Source: a virus. Taken from it: DNA of 23,191 nt. The translations under genes were made by a program, and so were the position numbers. The notes under the pieces were generated by a model. The model was not told where the DNA came from. It saw only the letters and a program-made list of their open reading frames with translations, and did no database searches. The stretch is from positions 1 to 23,191 of IMG/VR virus record IMGVR_UViG_3300029922_000308; one strand, given 5' to 3'. Within the stretch, counting starts at the first letter, position 1; every line of letters starts with the position of its first letter. Of the stretch, positions 1 to 5,972 are shown piece after piece.

Positions 1-101
1 AGGTCTACGCCTGGGTGTATGGTTGTAACATACTAATGTATGGCTACAACGTACGTGTTGGTCTATGTTGGGGAGCAGGGTTAGTTACATCTTATGGTTA
101 G
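1..101 (+). CDS. 3' end of a hexapeptide-repeat protein (partial)
   Basis: The reading frame starting at base 3 is open from the window edge to a TAG at 99-101. It begins VYAWVYG, the same repeat core found in the two complete beta-helix genes at 1384 and 3099, and the DNA (GTCTACGCCTGGGTGTATGG) matches their 18-base repeat unit closely. After the first two units the pattern decays (MYGYNV, then VGLCWGAG) and the protein stops without a recognisable C-terminal domain. This is either the end of a third paralogue or a degraded remnant of one. The 5' end lies outside the window, so length and start are unknown. Confidence 0.6.
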   Translation, partial: VYAWVYGCNILMYGYNVRVGLCWGAGLVTSYG

Positions 102-174
102 TGGTATCTACTGACTAACTATACCAACTGACTAAGTGGTCTGATAGGAGGACTTATGAGGGGAGGTATCCATA

Positions 175-245
175 CCTAGTTCTACCTATTTCTCTATTTC
201 TACCCTATCTCTACCTCTATTTCTATCCCCTCTGTATCTATATCC
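175..245. repeat. Pyrimidine-rich tract with about 6-base periodicity
   Basis: The plus strand is almost purely C and T, with single A residues spaced about six bases apart (for example 178, 184, 196, 202, 207, 213, 219, 225, 236). Units resemble TCTACC and TCTATT. It is low-complexity DNA of the kind that arises by slippage; whether it ever coded for protein cannot be seen. Confidence 0.55.
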
Positions 246-306
246 TCTAACAATAGATTCGTACCGTTATATCTCTTCACTATCAATTACTGGGTATCAT
301 CCTATA

Positions 307-335
307 TTGGGTAGTATCATTTATTTCGTTATAAT
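307..335 (+). promoter_or_regulatory. Possible sigma70-type promoter
   Basis: A perfect TATAAT at 330-335 lies 17 bases after TTGGGT (307-312), which keeps only the TTG of the consensus -35. Spacing is ideal but the -35 is weak. A second candidate overlaps downstream: TTGTAA (353-358), 17 bases, TTATAT (376-381). Either would drive transcription toward the gene at 941. The region is AT-rich, so chance matches are likely. Confidence 0.3.
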
Positions 336-553
336 CTAGGTCATTGAAACTATTGTAACTGTGTCCTTCGGACTATTATATCTAACAACTACTATATCAG
401 GTTTAATTTTTCTTTTTGATTAACTGTAACTTAATCGTGCTTAATGATCATAAGAGACACATTGCACTTATGTTCCCTTTTCGTTAGCTGGTCAATGTAG
501 AGCGAAGCGACTAATTATAATAGTGCGAAGCATTAGGTTATGATGATAAGAGC

Positions 554-570
554 AGTTAGATGGTCTAACT
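554..570. other. Perfect 7-bp hairpin
   Basis: AGTTAGA (554-560) and TCTAACT (564-570) form a 7-bp stem around TGG. No T-run follows, so it is not an obvious terminator. It may be an operator half-site pair or RNA leader structure. Confidence 0.4.
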
Positions 571-707
571 AATTGATTGTATCCGATCCCGTTTTGATTA
601 TACAAATATCCAGTTTTTATGTCAAGCACATAATATCGATTAAATGAATTATTTAGCTAACTCAATGAAAGGCTTATCACTTTCCAATAGCTCGAGGTAG
701 TGTTGAA

Positions 708-737
708 TGTAAAGGGTTGTAAAGGGTTGTAAAGGAT
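708..737. repeat. Three tandem 10-bp repeats (iteron-like)
   Basis: TGTAAAGGGT occurs at 708-717 and 718-727, and TGTAAAGGAT (one mismatch) at 728-737. The period of 10 bases places each copy on the same face of the helix. A perfect TATAAT follows at 745-750, but no -35 element with 16-18 base spacing is present. This fits activator or repressor binding sites over a promoter, or origin-type iterons. Function is inferred from layout only. Confidence 0.55.
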
Positions 738-877
738 ATGGCGCTATAATGTACAAGAATAACACACTGTTTAATAGATCTACGACAATTTTGGGTGACA
801 CTCCTAGATCCATTGAAGAACTCACTGGCACGGTGTCTGCATTACTTAGTAATTGTATAAGGCACGAACAACCCTGA

Positions 878-916
878 GGTAGGCTAGGTAACTTTCCCCC
901 GAGTATCTAGCCTACC
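878..916 (+). promoter_or_regulatory. Leader hairpin upstream of the gene at 941
   Basis: GGTAGGCTAG (878-887) and CTAGCCTACC (907-916) are perfectly complementary 10-base arms around a 19-base loop. The structure ends 14 bases before the AGGAGG ribosome binding site (931-936). Without a T-run it is unlikely to be an intrinsic terminator. It could be an RNA processing site, a protein-binding site or a stabilising 5' leader. Confidence 0.5.
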
Positions 917-940
917 AACACTCCATAATAAGGAGGATAT

Positions 941-1375
941 ATGACAAACCAACTACAAGACTTTATTAATAACTCTGAAACAAGCATCATGTTTAACCGT
1001 AACGGTGATACTACAATTACATTCTCCTCAATTGGATATTATCACGCGGAGCTAGCCGAGCTAGAAAGGCGGTTACTAGCTGAAGGATATAAAGACGCTG
1101 TCAGTAAAGGTCATGCGGACGGATTTGACAGAATGTCCGGTCGAACCTTTAGTACCTTTAAAGAGCCAAAACAATCAATTAAAGTAAAGCAGGCATATAT
1201 GAAAAAGGATAATACGACACAGAGAATGGCCGATGTAGTTGCTGCGATCCACTCTATTAAGAGTAGACTTAAGGAGGCTAGTCATGAAGAACAAGAACAG
1301 ATTATTGGCGATCTATTGGCACTTGAGAACTGTTTGGTAACGGAAGTAGAGCTATTCTTAAAAGGGGAGAGGTAG
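941..1375 (+). CDS. Unknown phage protein, 144 aa
   Basis: The ATG is preceded by a perfect AGGAGG at 931-936, so the start is well supported. I do not recognise the family. The N-terminal third (about residues 1-40) is mixed, followed by charged, probably helical segments: residues 33-50 contain AELAELERRLL and residues 90-140 are rich in Glu, Lys and Leu, ending in LFLKGER. There are no cysteines apart from one near residue 130, no signal peptide and no membrane segment, so a soluble cytoplasmic protein is expected. It is the first gene of the plus-strand accessory cluster and is followed after 8 bases by the first complete beta-helix gene. The leader hairpin at 878-916 may affect its expression. 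Confidence 0.75.
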   Translation: MTNQLQDFINNSETSIMFNRNGDTTITFSSIGYYHAELAELERRLLAEGYKDAVSKGHADGFDRMSGRTFSTFKEPKQSIKVKQAYMKKDNTTQRMADVVAAIHSIKSRLKEASHEEQEQIIGDLLALENCLVTEVELFLKGER

Positions 1376-1383
1376 GAAGGAAT

Positions 1384-2103
1384 ATGACTAAGAAGTATAA
1401 ACTACTACTGGATGATATCAAAGACATTGGTAATACTAAATTATATAGAATACAAAGACTATCTGATGGTCAATTAGGTGGTTATATCCAATCAGAGGAT
1501 AATCTTAGTCACCTGGGTAATACCTGGGTCTCTGATAATGCCCAGGTCTCTGGTAATGCCCGGGTCTATGGTGATGCCCAGGTCTGTGGTTATGCCTGGG
1601 TCTATGGTGATGCCAAGGTCTATGGTAACGCCCAGGTCTTTGGTGATGCTCGGGTCTATGGTGATGCCCAGGTCTATGGTAATGTCTGGGTCTATGGTAA
1701 TACCCGGGTCTATGGTAATGCCCAGGTCTCTGGTAATGCCCGGGTCTATGGTGATGCCCAGGTCTGGGGTGGTGCCAATGTCTATGGTGATGCCCGGGTC
1801 TATGATTATGCCTGGGTCTATGATAATGCCCGGGTCTCTGGAAAGGCCCGGGTTATTAGTCCCCAATGTATTATTCATCTACAAATAGGTTCTAATTTTC
1901 ACGTGACTATTCTAAGACGACAAGTTCAAATTGGGTGTAAAGTCTTTACGCGTGACCAAATAAAAGCCATAACAGCTTCTCGAGCGGAGGAGTACGGACT
2001 ACGTAGAAGCGACTATATCCCCTATCGTAAAATGATCTTAGGTGCTATGCGCTTGATTTCTCCTAACGGCGGTGCTTATGCCAAGAAAGAGATAATCAAA
2101 TGA
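1384..2103 (+). CDS. Left-handed beta-helix hexapeptide-repeat protein, 239 aa
   Basis: Residues 1-46 form an N-terminal cap with YKLLLDD, KLYRIQRLSDG and GGYIQSEDN, also present in the protein at 3099. Residues 47-157 hold about 18 hexapeptides of the type A-x-V-Y/S-G-N/D. This fits the left-handed beta-helix pattern, and three units per turn would give about six turns. The C-terminal part (about 158-239) is non-repetitive, with VQIGCK followed by a helical, basic stretch. Proteins of this type are frequent in phages and bacteria (hexapeptide-repeat, YdcK-like), but their role is mostly unknown. No acyltransferase active-site residue is recognisable, so transferase activity should not be assumed. 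GGAAGG at 1375-1380 supports the start. The stop overlaps the next start by 4 bases. Confidence 0.85.
   Translation: MTKKYKLLLDDIKDIGNTKLYRIQRLSDGQLGGYIQSEDNLSHLGNTWVSDNAQVSGNARVYGDAQVCGYAWVYGDAKVYGNAQVFGDARVYGDAQVYGNVWVYGNTRVYGNAQVSGNARVYGDAQVWGGANVYGDARVYDYAWVYDNARVSGKARVISPQCIIHLQIGSNFHVTILRRQVQIGCKVFTRDQIKAITASRAEEYGLRRSDYIPYRKMILGAMRLISPNGGAYAKKEIIK
1522..1854 (+). repeat. 18-bp tandem coding repeats, about 18 copies
   Basis: The beta-helix section is also a DNA repeat with an 18-base period and consensus close to GCCCGGGTCTATGGTGAT. Several units are identical over most of their length, and the same unit recurs in the gene at 3099. Such arrays can change copy number in frame by slippage or recombination. 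Confidence 0.8.
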
Positions 2104-2498
2104 TTATTACATATAATAAACATTCCCGAGATTTAGAGCCCTTTGTTCAAGATATGATTAAGCGGTTCCAATATAGCGAGACTAAGCATATAGTCTCCTT
2201 AGCAATCAAAGGGTATAACAGCAGCACAGGCGCTCAGCATGGAGCGATCACTAAAACAACCTTAAAGGGTCGTAAGGTTAGCTATACGATTACTCTTAAT
2301 CGCAAAGGTAAGCACAAATCTTATGAACCCCTGGAGTGTACCCTAACAACGCTCGCACACGAACTAGCCCACCTTACATACTGGAACCACGGTAGGGCAC
2401 ATTTCCAGCGAATGGCCATATTATTGATGTATGCAGGGTGCTCGATTGAAGAACATCAAATCGATTATACGAAGGAGCCTAAGTTATGTGTAAAATAG
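2100..2498 (+). CDS. SprT-like zinc metalloprotease, 132 aa
   Basis: The sequence LAHELAHLTYWNHGRAHF carries an HExxH zinc site (H87, E88, H91) and further histidines at 97 and 101 in an HG context, as in SprT/WLM-type metalloproteases. The protein is about the size of a minimal SprT domain and lacks the C-terminal zinc ribbon of longer SprT proteins. SprT and Spartan relatives cleave proteins, including DNA-protein crosslinks. Whether this phage protein does so is inference. The start overlaps the stop of the beta-helix gene by 4 bases (ATGA at 2100-2103), which indicates translational coupling. No signal peptide is visible, so it would act in the cytoplasm. Confidence 0.75.
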   Translation: MIITYNKHSRDLEPFVQDMIKRFQYSETKHIVSLAIKGYNSSTGAQHGAITKTTLKGRKVSYTITLNRKGKHKSYEPLECTLTTLAHELAHLTYWNHGRAHFQRMAILLMYAGCSIEEHQIDYTKEPKLCVK

Positions 2499-2698
2499 TA
2501 GTAGAGTTTCTATTCGAAGGTGGTGTAAGCGTCATCAGGGAGTACTTCTATGCTTCGTCGGCTGATCTATTATGCAAACTACGTCACGACTATCGTGGGT
2601 TCCCTACGCAAATTAGAATTGTTTCCAGTTTCTTCTACAAAAGAAGATGCCAGAACGTCTACATGCTTGATTACTACAAAAATCGAAAGGCAGGATAA
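2486..2698 (+). CDS. Unknown small protein, 70 aa
   Basis: AAGGAG at 2472-2477 lies 8 bases before the ATG, and the start overlaps the metalloprotease gene by 13 bases. The protein is rich in aromatic residues (FYASSADLL, FFYKRR, YMLDYYKNRK) and ends very basic. N-terminal residues 1-20 alternate hydrophobic and polar positions (KIVVEFLFEGGVSVIREYFY), which suggests a small beta-sheet fold. No known family is recognised. The next gene starts 1 base after its stop. Confidence 0.65.
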   Translation: MCKIVVEFLFEGGVSVIREYFYASSADLLCKLRHDYRGFPTQIRIVSSFFYKRRCQNVYMLDYYKNRKAG

Positions 2699-2699
2699 T

Positions 2700-2906
2700 A
2701 TGTCAGATACTAAGCCCGTCAGCTTTGTGTGGGCGCAGGCACTGGATGCTTATATGATTAAAGACGTAACGGTTATCGGTCTGTATAACCATCGGACCCA
2801 GCTCGCTGCCGAAACGCCTATTAAAGTGGATGTAGAATCTCATGTAGGCATTATTAATGGTAAACTGGTCCAGCTGAAGAAGAACCAGTACCGTGTTGTA
2901 TGTTAA
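2700..2906 (+). CDS. Unknown small protein, 68 aa
   Basis: I chose the ATG at 2700 rather than the in-frame ATG at 2550. The longer form would overlap almost all of the preceding gene, and 2700 comes one base after that gene's TAA, with AGGA at 2692-2695. The protein begins MSDTKPVSFVWAQALD and is rich in valine with alternating polar residues (DVTVIGLYNHR, IKVDVESHVGIINGKLVQLKK), so a small beta fold is likely. It ends YRVVC. No family is recognised. Its stop is part of a TAATG overlap with a possible start of the next gene. Confidence 0.6.
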   Translation: MSDTKPVSFVWAQALDAYMIKDVTVIGLYNHRTQLAAETPIKVDVESHVGIINGKLVQLKKNQYRVVC

Positions 2907-3094
2907 TGCTCAACGAGAGACAGGCCGCTTCGTGGTTAGGCTTATCTAGATTCTATCTACGAAACATGAGGCATGAAATGCATTCTCACTCAGGCCCTAA
3001 GTTTCACTATCGGCCTTCTCGTGGAGGAAAAACCTGTTGGTATCGGATGGAAGACCTGATAGAATGGAAAAGTACACATTTAAGAAGGAAATAA
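2900..3094 (+). CDS. Helix-turn-helix (excisionase/AlpA-like) DNA-binding protein, 64 aa
   Basis: The N-terminus LNERQAASWLGLSRFYLRNMR fits a winged-helix MerR/excisionase-type helix-turn-helix. It is followed by a basic wing (KFHYRPSRGGKTCWYR) and the acidic-aromatic segment MEDLIEWKST typical of AlpA/HTH_17 proteins. These small proteins bind DNA as transcription regulators or, in temperate phages, help excision. No integrase is visible, so a regulatory role is more likely. Two starts are possible: ATG at 2900, or ATG at 2906 in a TAATG overlap with the preceding stop. The second fits translational coupling, and they differ by only two residues. Confidence 0.7.
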   Translation: MLMLNERQAASWLGLSRFYLRNMRHEMHSHSGPKFHYRPSRGGKTCWYRMEDLIEWKSTHLRRK

Positions 3095-3098
3095 ACAA

Positions 3099-3728
3099 AT
3101 GAAAAAGTATAAACTATTACTGGATGATACCATAGACATTGATGGTATCAAGTTATATAGGGTCCAAAGATTATCTGATGGTCTGATAGGTGGTTATATC
3201 CAATCAGAGGATAATTTCAGTCACGAGGGTTATGCTATGATCTTTGGTAATGCCCGGGTCTATGGTAATGCCGTGGTCTATGGTGATGCCCGGGTCTATG
3301 GTGGTGCCCTGGTCTATGGTGATGCCCGGGTCTATGGTGATGCCCAGGTCTATGGTAATGCCCTGGTCTATGGTGGTGCCTGGGTCTATGGTAATGCTCT
3401 GGTCTATGGTGGTGCCCTGGTCTATGGTGGTGCCCTGGTCTATGGTAATGCCCTGGTCTATGGTAATGCCCTGGTCTATGGTAATGCCCGGGTCTATGGT
3501 AATGCCCGGGTCTATGGTGATGCCCAGGTCTATGGTAATGCCCGGGTCTTTGATACTAAACTTTCGTATGGTATTAAAATAGATAATGATGTCGGGTCTA
3601 AAATTAACCCCAGTCTACAGGGGCCAAGTATGCAATTAGATACTTGTATCCACTCATGGAAATCGTATACTGGGCTAACGGAGACTTACGCTTACTGTAC
3701 TAAGTGCGATAAAAGGGATACAAGATGA
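3099..3728 (+). CDS. Second left-handed beta-helix repeat protein with C-terminal zinc motif, 209 aa
   Basis: The N-terminal 45 residues closely match the cap of the gene at 1384 (YKLLLDD, QRLSDG, GGYIQSEDN). Residues 46-151 hold about 17 hexapeptides, more uniform than in the first copy, mainly A-L/R/Q-V-Y-G-N/D/G. After a short linker the C-terminus has C183-I-H185 and, 15 residues later, C200-x-x-C203, with GLTETY between them. This is a probable small zinc-binding knuckle. It is nearly the same as the C-terminus of the separate 68-residue protein at 7781 and is absent from the first beta-helix protein. AAGGAAA precedes the start. Function is unknown; a trimeric scaffold or binding protein is the usual expectation for this fold. 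Confidence 0.85.
   Translation: MKKYKLLLDDTIDIDGIKLYRVQRLSDGLIGGYIQSEDNFSHEGYAMIFGNARVYGNAVVYGDARVYGGALVYGDARVYGDAQVYGNALVYGGAWVYGNALVYGGALVYGGALVYGNALVYGNALVYGNARVYGNARVYGDAQVYGNARVFDTKLSYGIKIDNDVGSKINPSLQGPSMQLDTCIHSWKSYTGLTETYAYCTKCDKRDTR
3234..3551 (+). repeat. 18-bp tandem coding repeats, about 17 copies
   Basis: Units are close to GCCCTGGTCTATGGTGGT or GCCCGGGTCTATGGTAAT. Some neighbouring copies are identical at DNA level, for example the GCCCTGGTCTATGGTAAT units around 3443-3486. The array is more homogeneous than the one at 1522-1854, which suggests recent expansion or gene conversion. Confidence 0.8.
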
Positions 3729-4429
3729 AAATAAATGATTATCTATTAGCCTGTCGTCCCTATCTAAATAAAGATCTAATGATGGGTGGGCATCCTGTCC
3801 CGGCGGATGCAGGTCAGCAATGTGACAATCACGCCATGTTCACGGCAGAATACCTACGCATTGCTAAGGATATCGACCCCTCGTATAAACCCTCTAATCA
3901 TGTATGGGAGTTTGAACATAATGGCCAGCTCTATCGGTATATTACTAGTGACTCTGCTCTGGATCTATCTCCAGATGATTATCTAGGGTATCTTAACTAT
4001 TGTAACCTTTATGACCAACAATCGGCGCTTCGTCTTCTAGATTTTGGTAGGGCCAATTGGGGTTCCTACACCTCACCATGGAGTACGGTAGGCTTTCTGT
4101 GGCGACAACCGCAGCTATGGTGTGCTTGTCTAGCGGCTGCGGGTAAGCTAAGATTCTACCACCTTCCTCTTGTGATCTACACCGCCCTAGTTATCCTCGT
4201 GGCAGGGCACGGTGCTAGTCCTATAGCTGATCAAGACACACGTCGCCTCAGTTGGCACTTGATTCAGGTTATGAAAGGCGTATCCTGGTTATGTAGGCAG
4301 GCGGCGAAGGTCTGGTGGAGGAGATTAAGGAGTCAGTATGGCGAGGATGGGATGCGGATTGTATTTGCTAGGTATTTCGATGCTAGTCACCCTTTCGCAC
4401 GTTTTGCCGTTAATGAGTTGGAGAGGTAA
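3725..4429 (+). CDS. Unknown phage protein with one hydrophobic segment, 234 aa
   Basis: The start overlaps the preceding stop by 4 bases (ATGA). I do not recognise the family. The N-terminal half (1-130) has many conserved-looking small motifs, including GGHPVPADAGQQCDNHAMFT (21-40) and NHVWEFEHNGQLYRY (58-72). Residues 144-161 (FYHLPLVIYTALVILVAG) are hydrophobic enough to be a membrane segment or buried helix. The C-terminus is basic and aromatic, with two tryptophans before RRLRSQYG. It is directly followed by the glycosyltransferase gene with no gap, so a joint role in glycan synthesis or surface modification is possible, but this rests on position only. Confidence 0.7.
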   Translation: MKINDYLLACRPYLNKDLMMGGHPVPADAGQQCDNHAMFTAEYLRIAKDIDPSYKPSNHVWEFEHNGQLYRYITSDSALDLSPDDYLGYLNYCNLYDQQSALRLLDFGRANWGSYTSPWSTVGFLWRQPQLWCACLAAAGKLRFYHLPLVIYTALVILVAGHGASPIADQDTRRLSWHLIQVMKGVSWLCRQAAKVWWRRLRSQYGEDGMRIVFARYFDASHPFARFAVNELER

Positions 4430-5434
4430 ATGAAAATCTTATTCGTGGATGATGTTTGTCCCCGACCTTATGAAGTAACCTCCCTGGATACTATGCCAAT
4501 GGGCGGCACAGAAGCAACGTGTGCCAGGTTGATTAGGGAACTATCGAAACAAGACACTATCTTCATGTCGCAACAGAAGAGGACCGAGGAGCATGTAGAT
4601 AGTTTAGGAATTTCCTATCTTAAGGCAGACACATTAGTTGACAGTCCGGATGCAGTTATCACACTGCGAGATGCCAGGACGTTTCGAATTGTGAATGAGA
4701 GATACCCAAAGGCGAAACATTATTTGTGGATGCATGACGTTGTCTCGGGACCGTACTTAGAGCATCTACAACAGTGTATTGTGGACTTTCCGACTACGAT
4801 GCTTGCAGGTTCCTTATGGCACAAGATGCAGATTGCGGGTCAGTTGCCAGATCAATTTAATAAAGGGCTACTCAAGATTGAGCAAGTGACAAACTTCGTC
4901 GAGCACTACTGTGATAGGACCTCTGACCGAAGCTTCGATCCCTACAAGCTATCATTCTTCTCTTCTCCTCACAAAGGACTTGAGCGAGTACTGACACTCT
5001 TCACAGAGTTACACAAAAGAGAGTCGAAATACCAACTATATATTAGTAATCCAGGGTACTTTGCAAATCGAGAAGACCTCCCAGAGGGAGTAGTTCAACT
5101 CGGCGTATTATCTCATAAAGACGCGATCGAGAGCATACGAACCTCTTTGTGTACTTTCTATCCTAACAATACATTCCCAGAGACGTTTGGTCTCGTGTAT
5201 GCCGAGAGTAACGCTGTAGGCACTCCTGTTCTTTGCCACGACATTGGAGCCGCCAAAGAGATCATTACGACACCACAACAAATGGTTAGTGAAGATCCTG
5301 AAGTAGTTTACAAGACAGTCATGGATTGGACAGCAGGACTTAGGCCGGTGGTGAAAGTGAAAGAGCAGTACACGATCGGAGAAGCTATCCGTGATTGGCG
5401 TAAAATGTTAAATCCAATGAGGTTACTAAAATGA
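4430..5434 (+). CDS. GT-B fold glycosyltransferase (GT4-like), 334 aa
   Basis: The N-terminus KILFVDDVCPR followed by MGGTE (24-28) matches the acceptor-side start of GT-B enzymes. In the C-terminal half, FFSSPHKGLERVL (176-188) corresponds to the nucleotide-sugar binding region. PETFGLVYAESNAVGTPVL carries the EX7E motif (E251 and E259) characteristic of retaining GT4-type enzymes. The length is normal for a compact member. It would transfer a sugar from a nucleotide sugar to an unknown acceptor. In phages such enzymes modify DNA bases, virion proteins or host glycans, and nothing here decides between these. It starts right after the TAA of the previous gene and overlaps the next small gene by 4 bases. 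Confidence 0.85.
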   Translation: MKILFVDDVCPRPYEVTSLDTMPMGGTEATCARLIRELSKQDTIFMSQQKRTEEHVDSLGISYLKADTLVDSPDAVITLRDARTFRIVNERYPKAKHYLWMHDVVSGPYLEHLQQCIVDFPTTMLAGSLWHKMQIAGQLPDQFNKGLLKIEQVTNFVEHYCDRTSDRSFDPYKLSFFSSPHKGLERVLTLFTELHKRESKYQLYISNPGYFANREDLPEGVVQLGVLSHKDAIESIRTSLCTFYPNNTFPETFGLVYAESNAVGTPVLCHDIGAAKEIITTPQQMVSEDPEVVYKTVMDWTAGLRPVVKVKEQYTIGEAIRDWRKMLNPMRLLK

Positions 5435-5550
5435 TCAAACTATTAGGATATGGATTATTAGGGTATTTGGCAATAATCCTTTGGCCCCTCTTAATGCCGT
5501 TTATTTTGGGATGGTTTATTATCTATGTTCTGCAAGAGAGCAAGCGCTAA
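5431..5550 (+). CDS. Small membrane protein, 39 aa
   Basis: The ATG is in an ATGA overlap with the glycosyltransferase stop (5431-5434). The protein is almost entirely hydrophobic from residue 4 to 33 (LLGYGLLGYLAIILWPLLMP, then FILGWFIIYVL) and ends in the polar tail QESKR. This is one long or two short membrane segments with a central Pro. Its last 4 bases overlap the end of the endolysin gene on the other strand. It could be a holin-like protein or an accessory membrane peptide, but the strand and operon differ from the endolysin, so this is only a possibility. Confidence 0.55.
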   Translation: MIKLLGYGLLGYLAIILWPLLMPFILGWFIIYVLQESKR

Positions 5551-5972
5551 CTTAAATATAGATCATGTTCAGCTTGTCGCCTTGCCGTTAAACCCGGAAG
5601 GACTTTGCCCCCGGCCCGGTTCCACTTAAGGAACTCACTAGCTACTGCTAAGTCTGTTTGGCCATCAAGCAGTTTTCGCCACATTGTAGATTTTAAAAGG
5701 GCGCTAACTCCCAGGTTATAAGCAAAGTCAAGTAATGCGCCCATTTTCGTGTCACTTAGTGGTTTAGGTAGTTCTGAACTAAGTTTGTCTTCTAAGTGGG
5801 TTACTGTTTGAGTCAGCGCAACATCCGCCTGCTTCTGTGTCCAAACGACCCCACATGTAATAGGATATCCTGTTTGCCCATACCCAATCGTCCAGATTCC
5901 GACAGGGTCTTTATACGCCGTTAGTTTACAGCCCTCAAATCGCTTGATTAACTCTTCTGCATACTTGTTCAT
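5547..5972 (-). CDS. Endolysin, GH24 lysozyme (T4/P1 type), 141 aa
   Basis: This enzyme cleaves the beta-1,4 bond between N-acetylmuramic acid and N-acetylglucosamine in peptidoglycan. The N-terminus has FEGCKLTAYKDPVGIWTIGY with the catalytic triad E13, D22 and T28, at the same spacing as E11/D20/T26 in T4 lysozyme. The C-terminal region (FAYNLGVSALLKSTMWRKL, then WNRAGGKVLPGLTARR) is the usual GH24 ending. Length is typical. There is no N-terminal signal-anchor, so it would need a holin for release. GGAG lies 7 bases before the ATG, and the start overlaps the stop of the upstream 60-residue gene (ATGA). It is the last gene of a three-gene minus-strand island. Confidence 0.93.
   Translation of the reverse strand: MNKYAEELIKRFEGCKLTAYKDPVGIWTIGYGQTGYPITCGVVWTQKQADVALTQTVTHLEDKLSSELPKPLSDTKMGALLDFAYNLGVSALLKSTMWRKLLDGQTDLAVASEFLKWNRAGGKVLPGLTARRQAEHDLYLS

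Larger units (their letters stand above)
102..940. other. AT-rich region without a convincing gene
   Basis: About 840 bases separate the repeat-protein remnant from the first complete gene. No reading frame here has both a good start signal and plausible composition. Visible elements are: two copies of ACTGACTAA at 110-118 and 127-135; a strong AGGAGG (146-151) before a seven-codon frame; a pyrimidine-rich tract at about 175-245; a perfect TATAAT at 330-335; a hairpin at 554-570; three 10-base tandem repeats at 708-737 followed by another TATAAT at 745-750; and a 10-bp inverted repeat at 878-916 just before the ribosome binding site of the gene at 941. It looks like a regulatory or formerly coding region. 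Confidence 0.6.

Noticed and set aside
649-831. A 60-codon minus-strand frame (and an open upstream extension to about 905)
   Set aside because: It begins with GTG without a ribosome site, and it runs through the three 10-bp repeats and the TATAAT box. No family resemblance could be seen.
1478-1888. Long open frames in other phases of the beta-helix genes, reading as MVMPGS or GITIDP repeats
   Set aside because: They are by-products of an 18-base repeat without stop codons. Only the VYG frame has the cap, the C-terminal domain and a ribosome site.
2550-2699. Upstream ATG for the 68-aa gene
   Set aside because: It would overlap the preceding gene almost completely and lacks a ribosome site. 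ATG 2700 follows that gene's stop by one base.
2900-3094. Excisionase of a temperate phage
   Set aside because: The HTH fits the excisionase class, but no integrase, attachment site or repressor is visible and the polymerase has Phe at the 762-equivalent position. A regulator is more likely.
1522-3551. CRISPR-like array
   Set aside because: The 18-base repeats are contiguous coding units without spacers. No Cas operon is present, and the Cas4-like protein at 7029 is a RecB-type phage nuclease.
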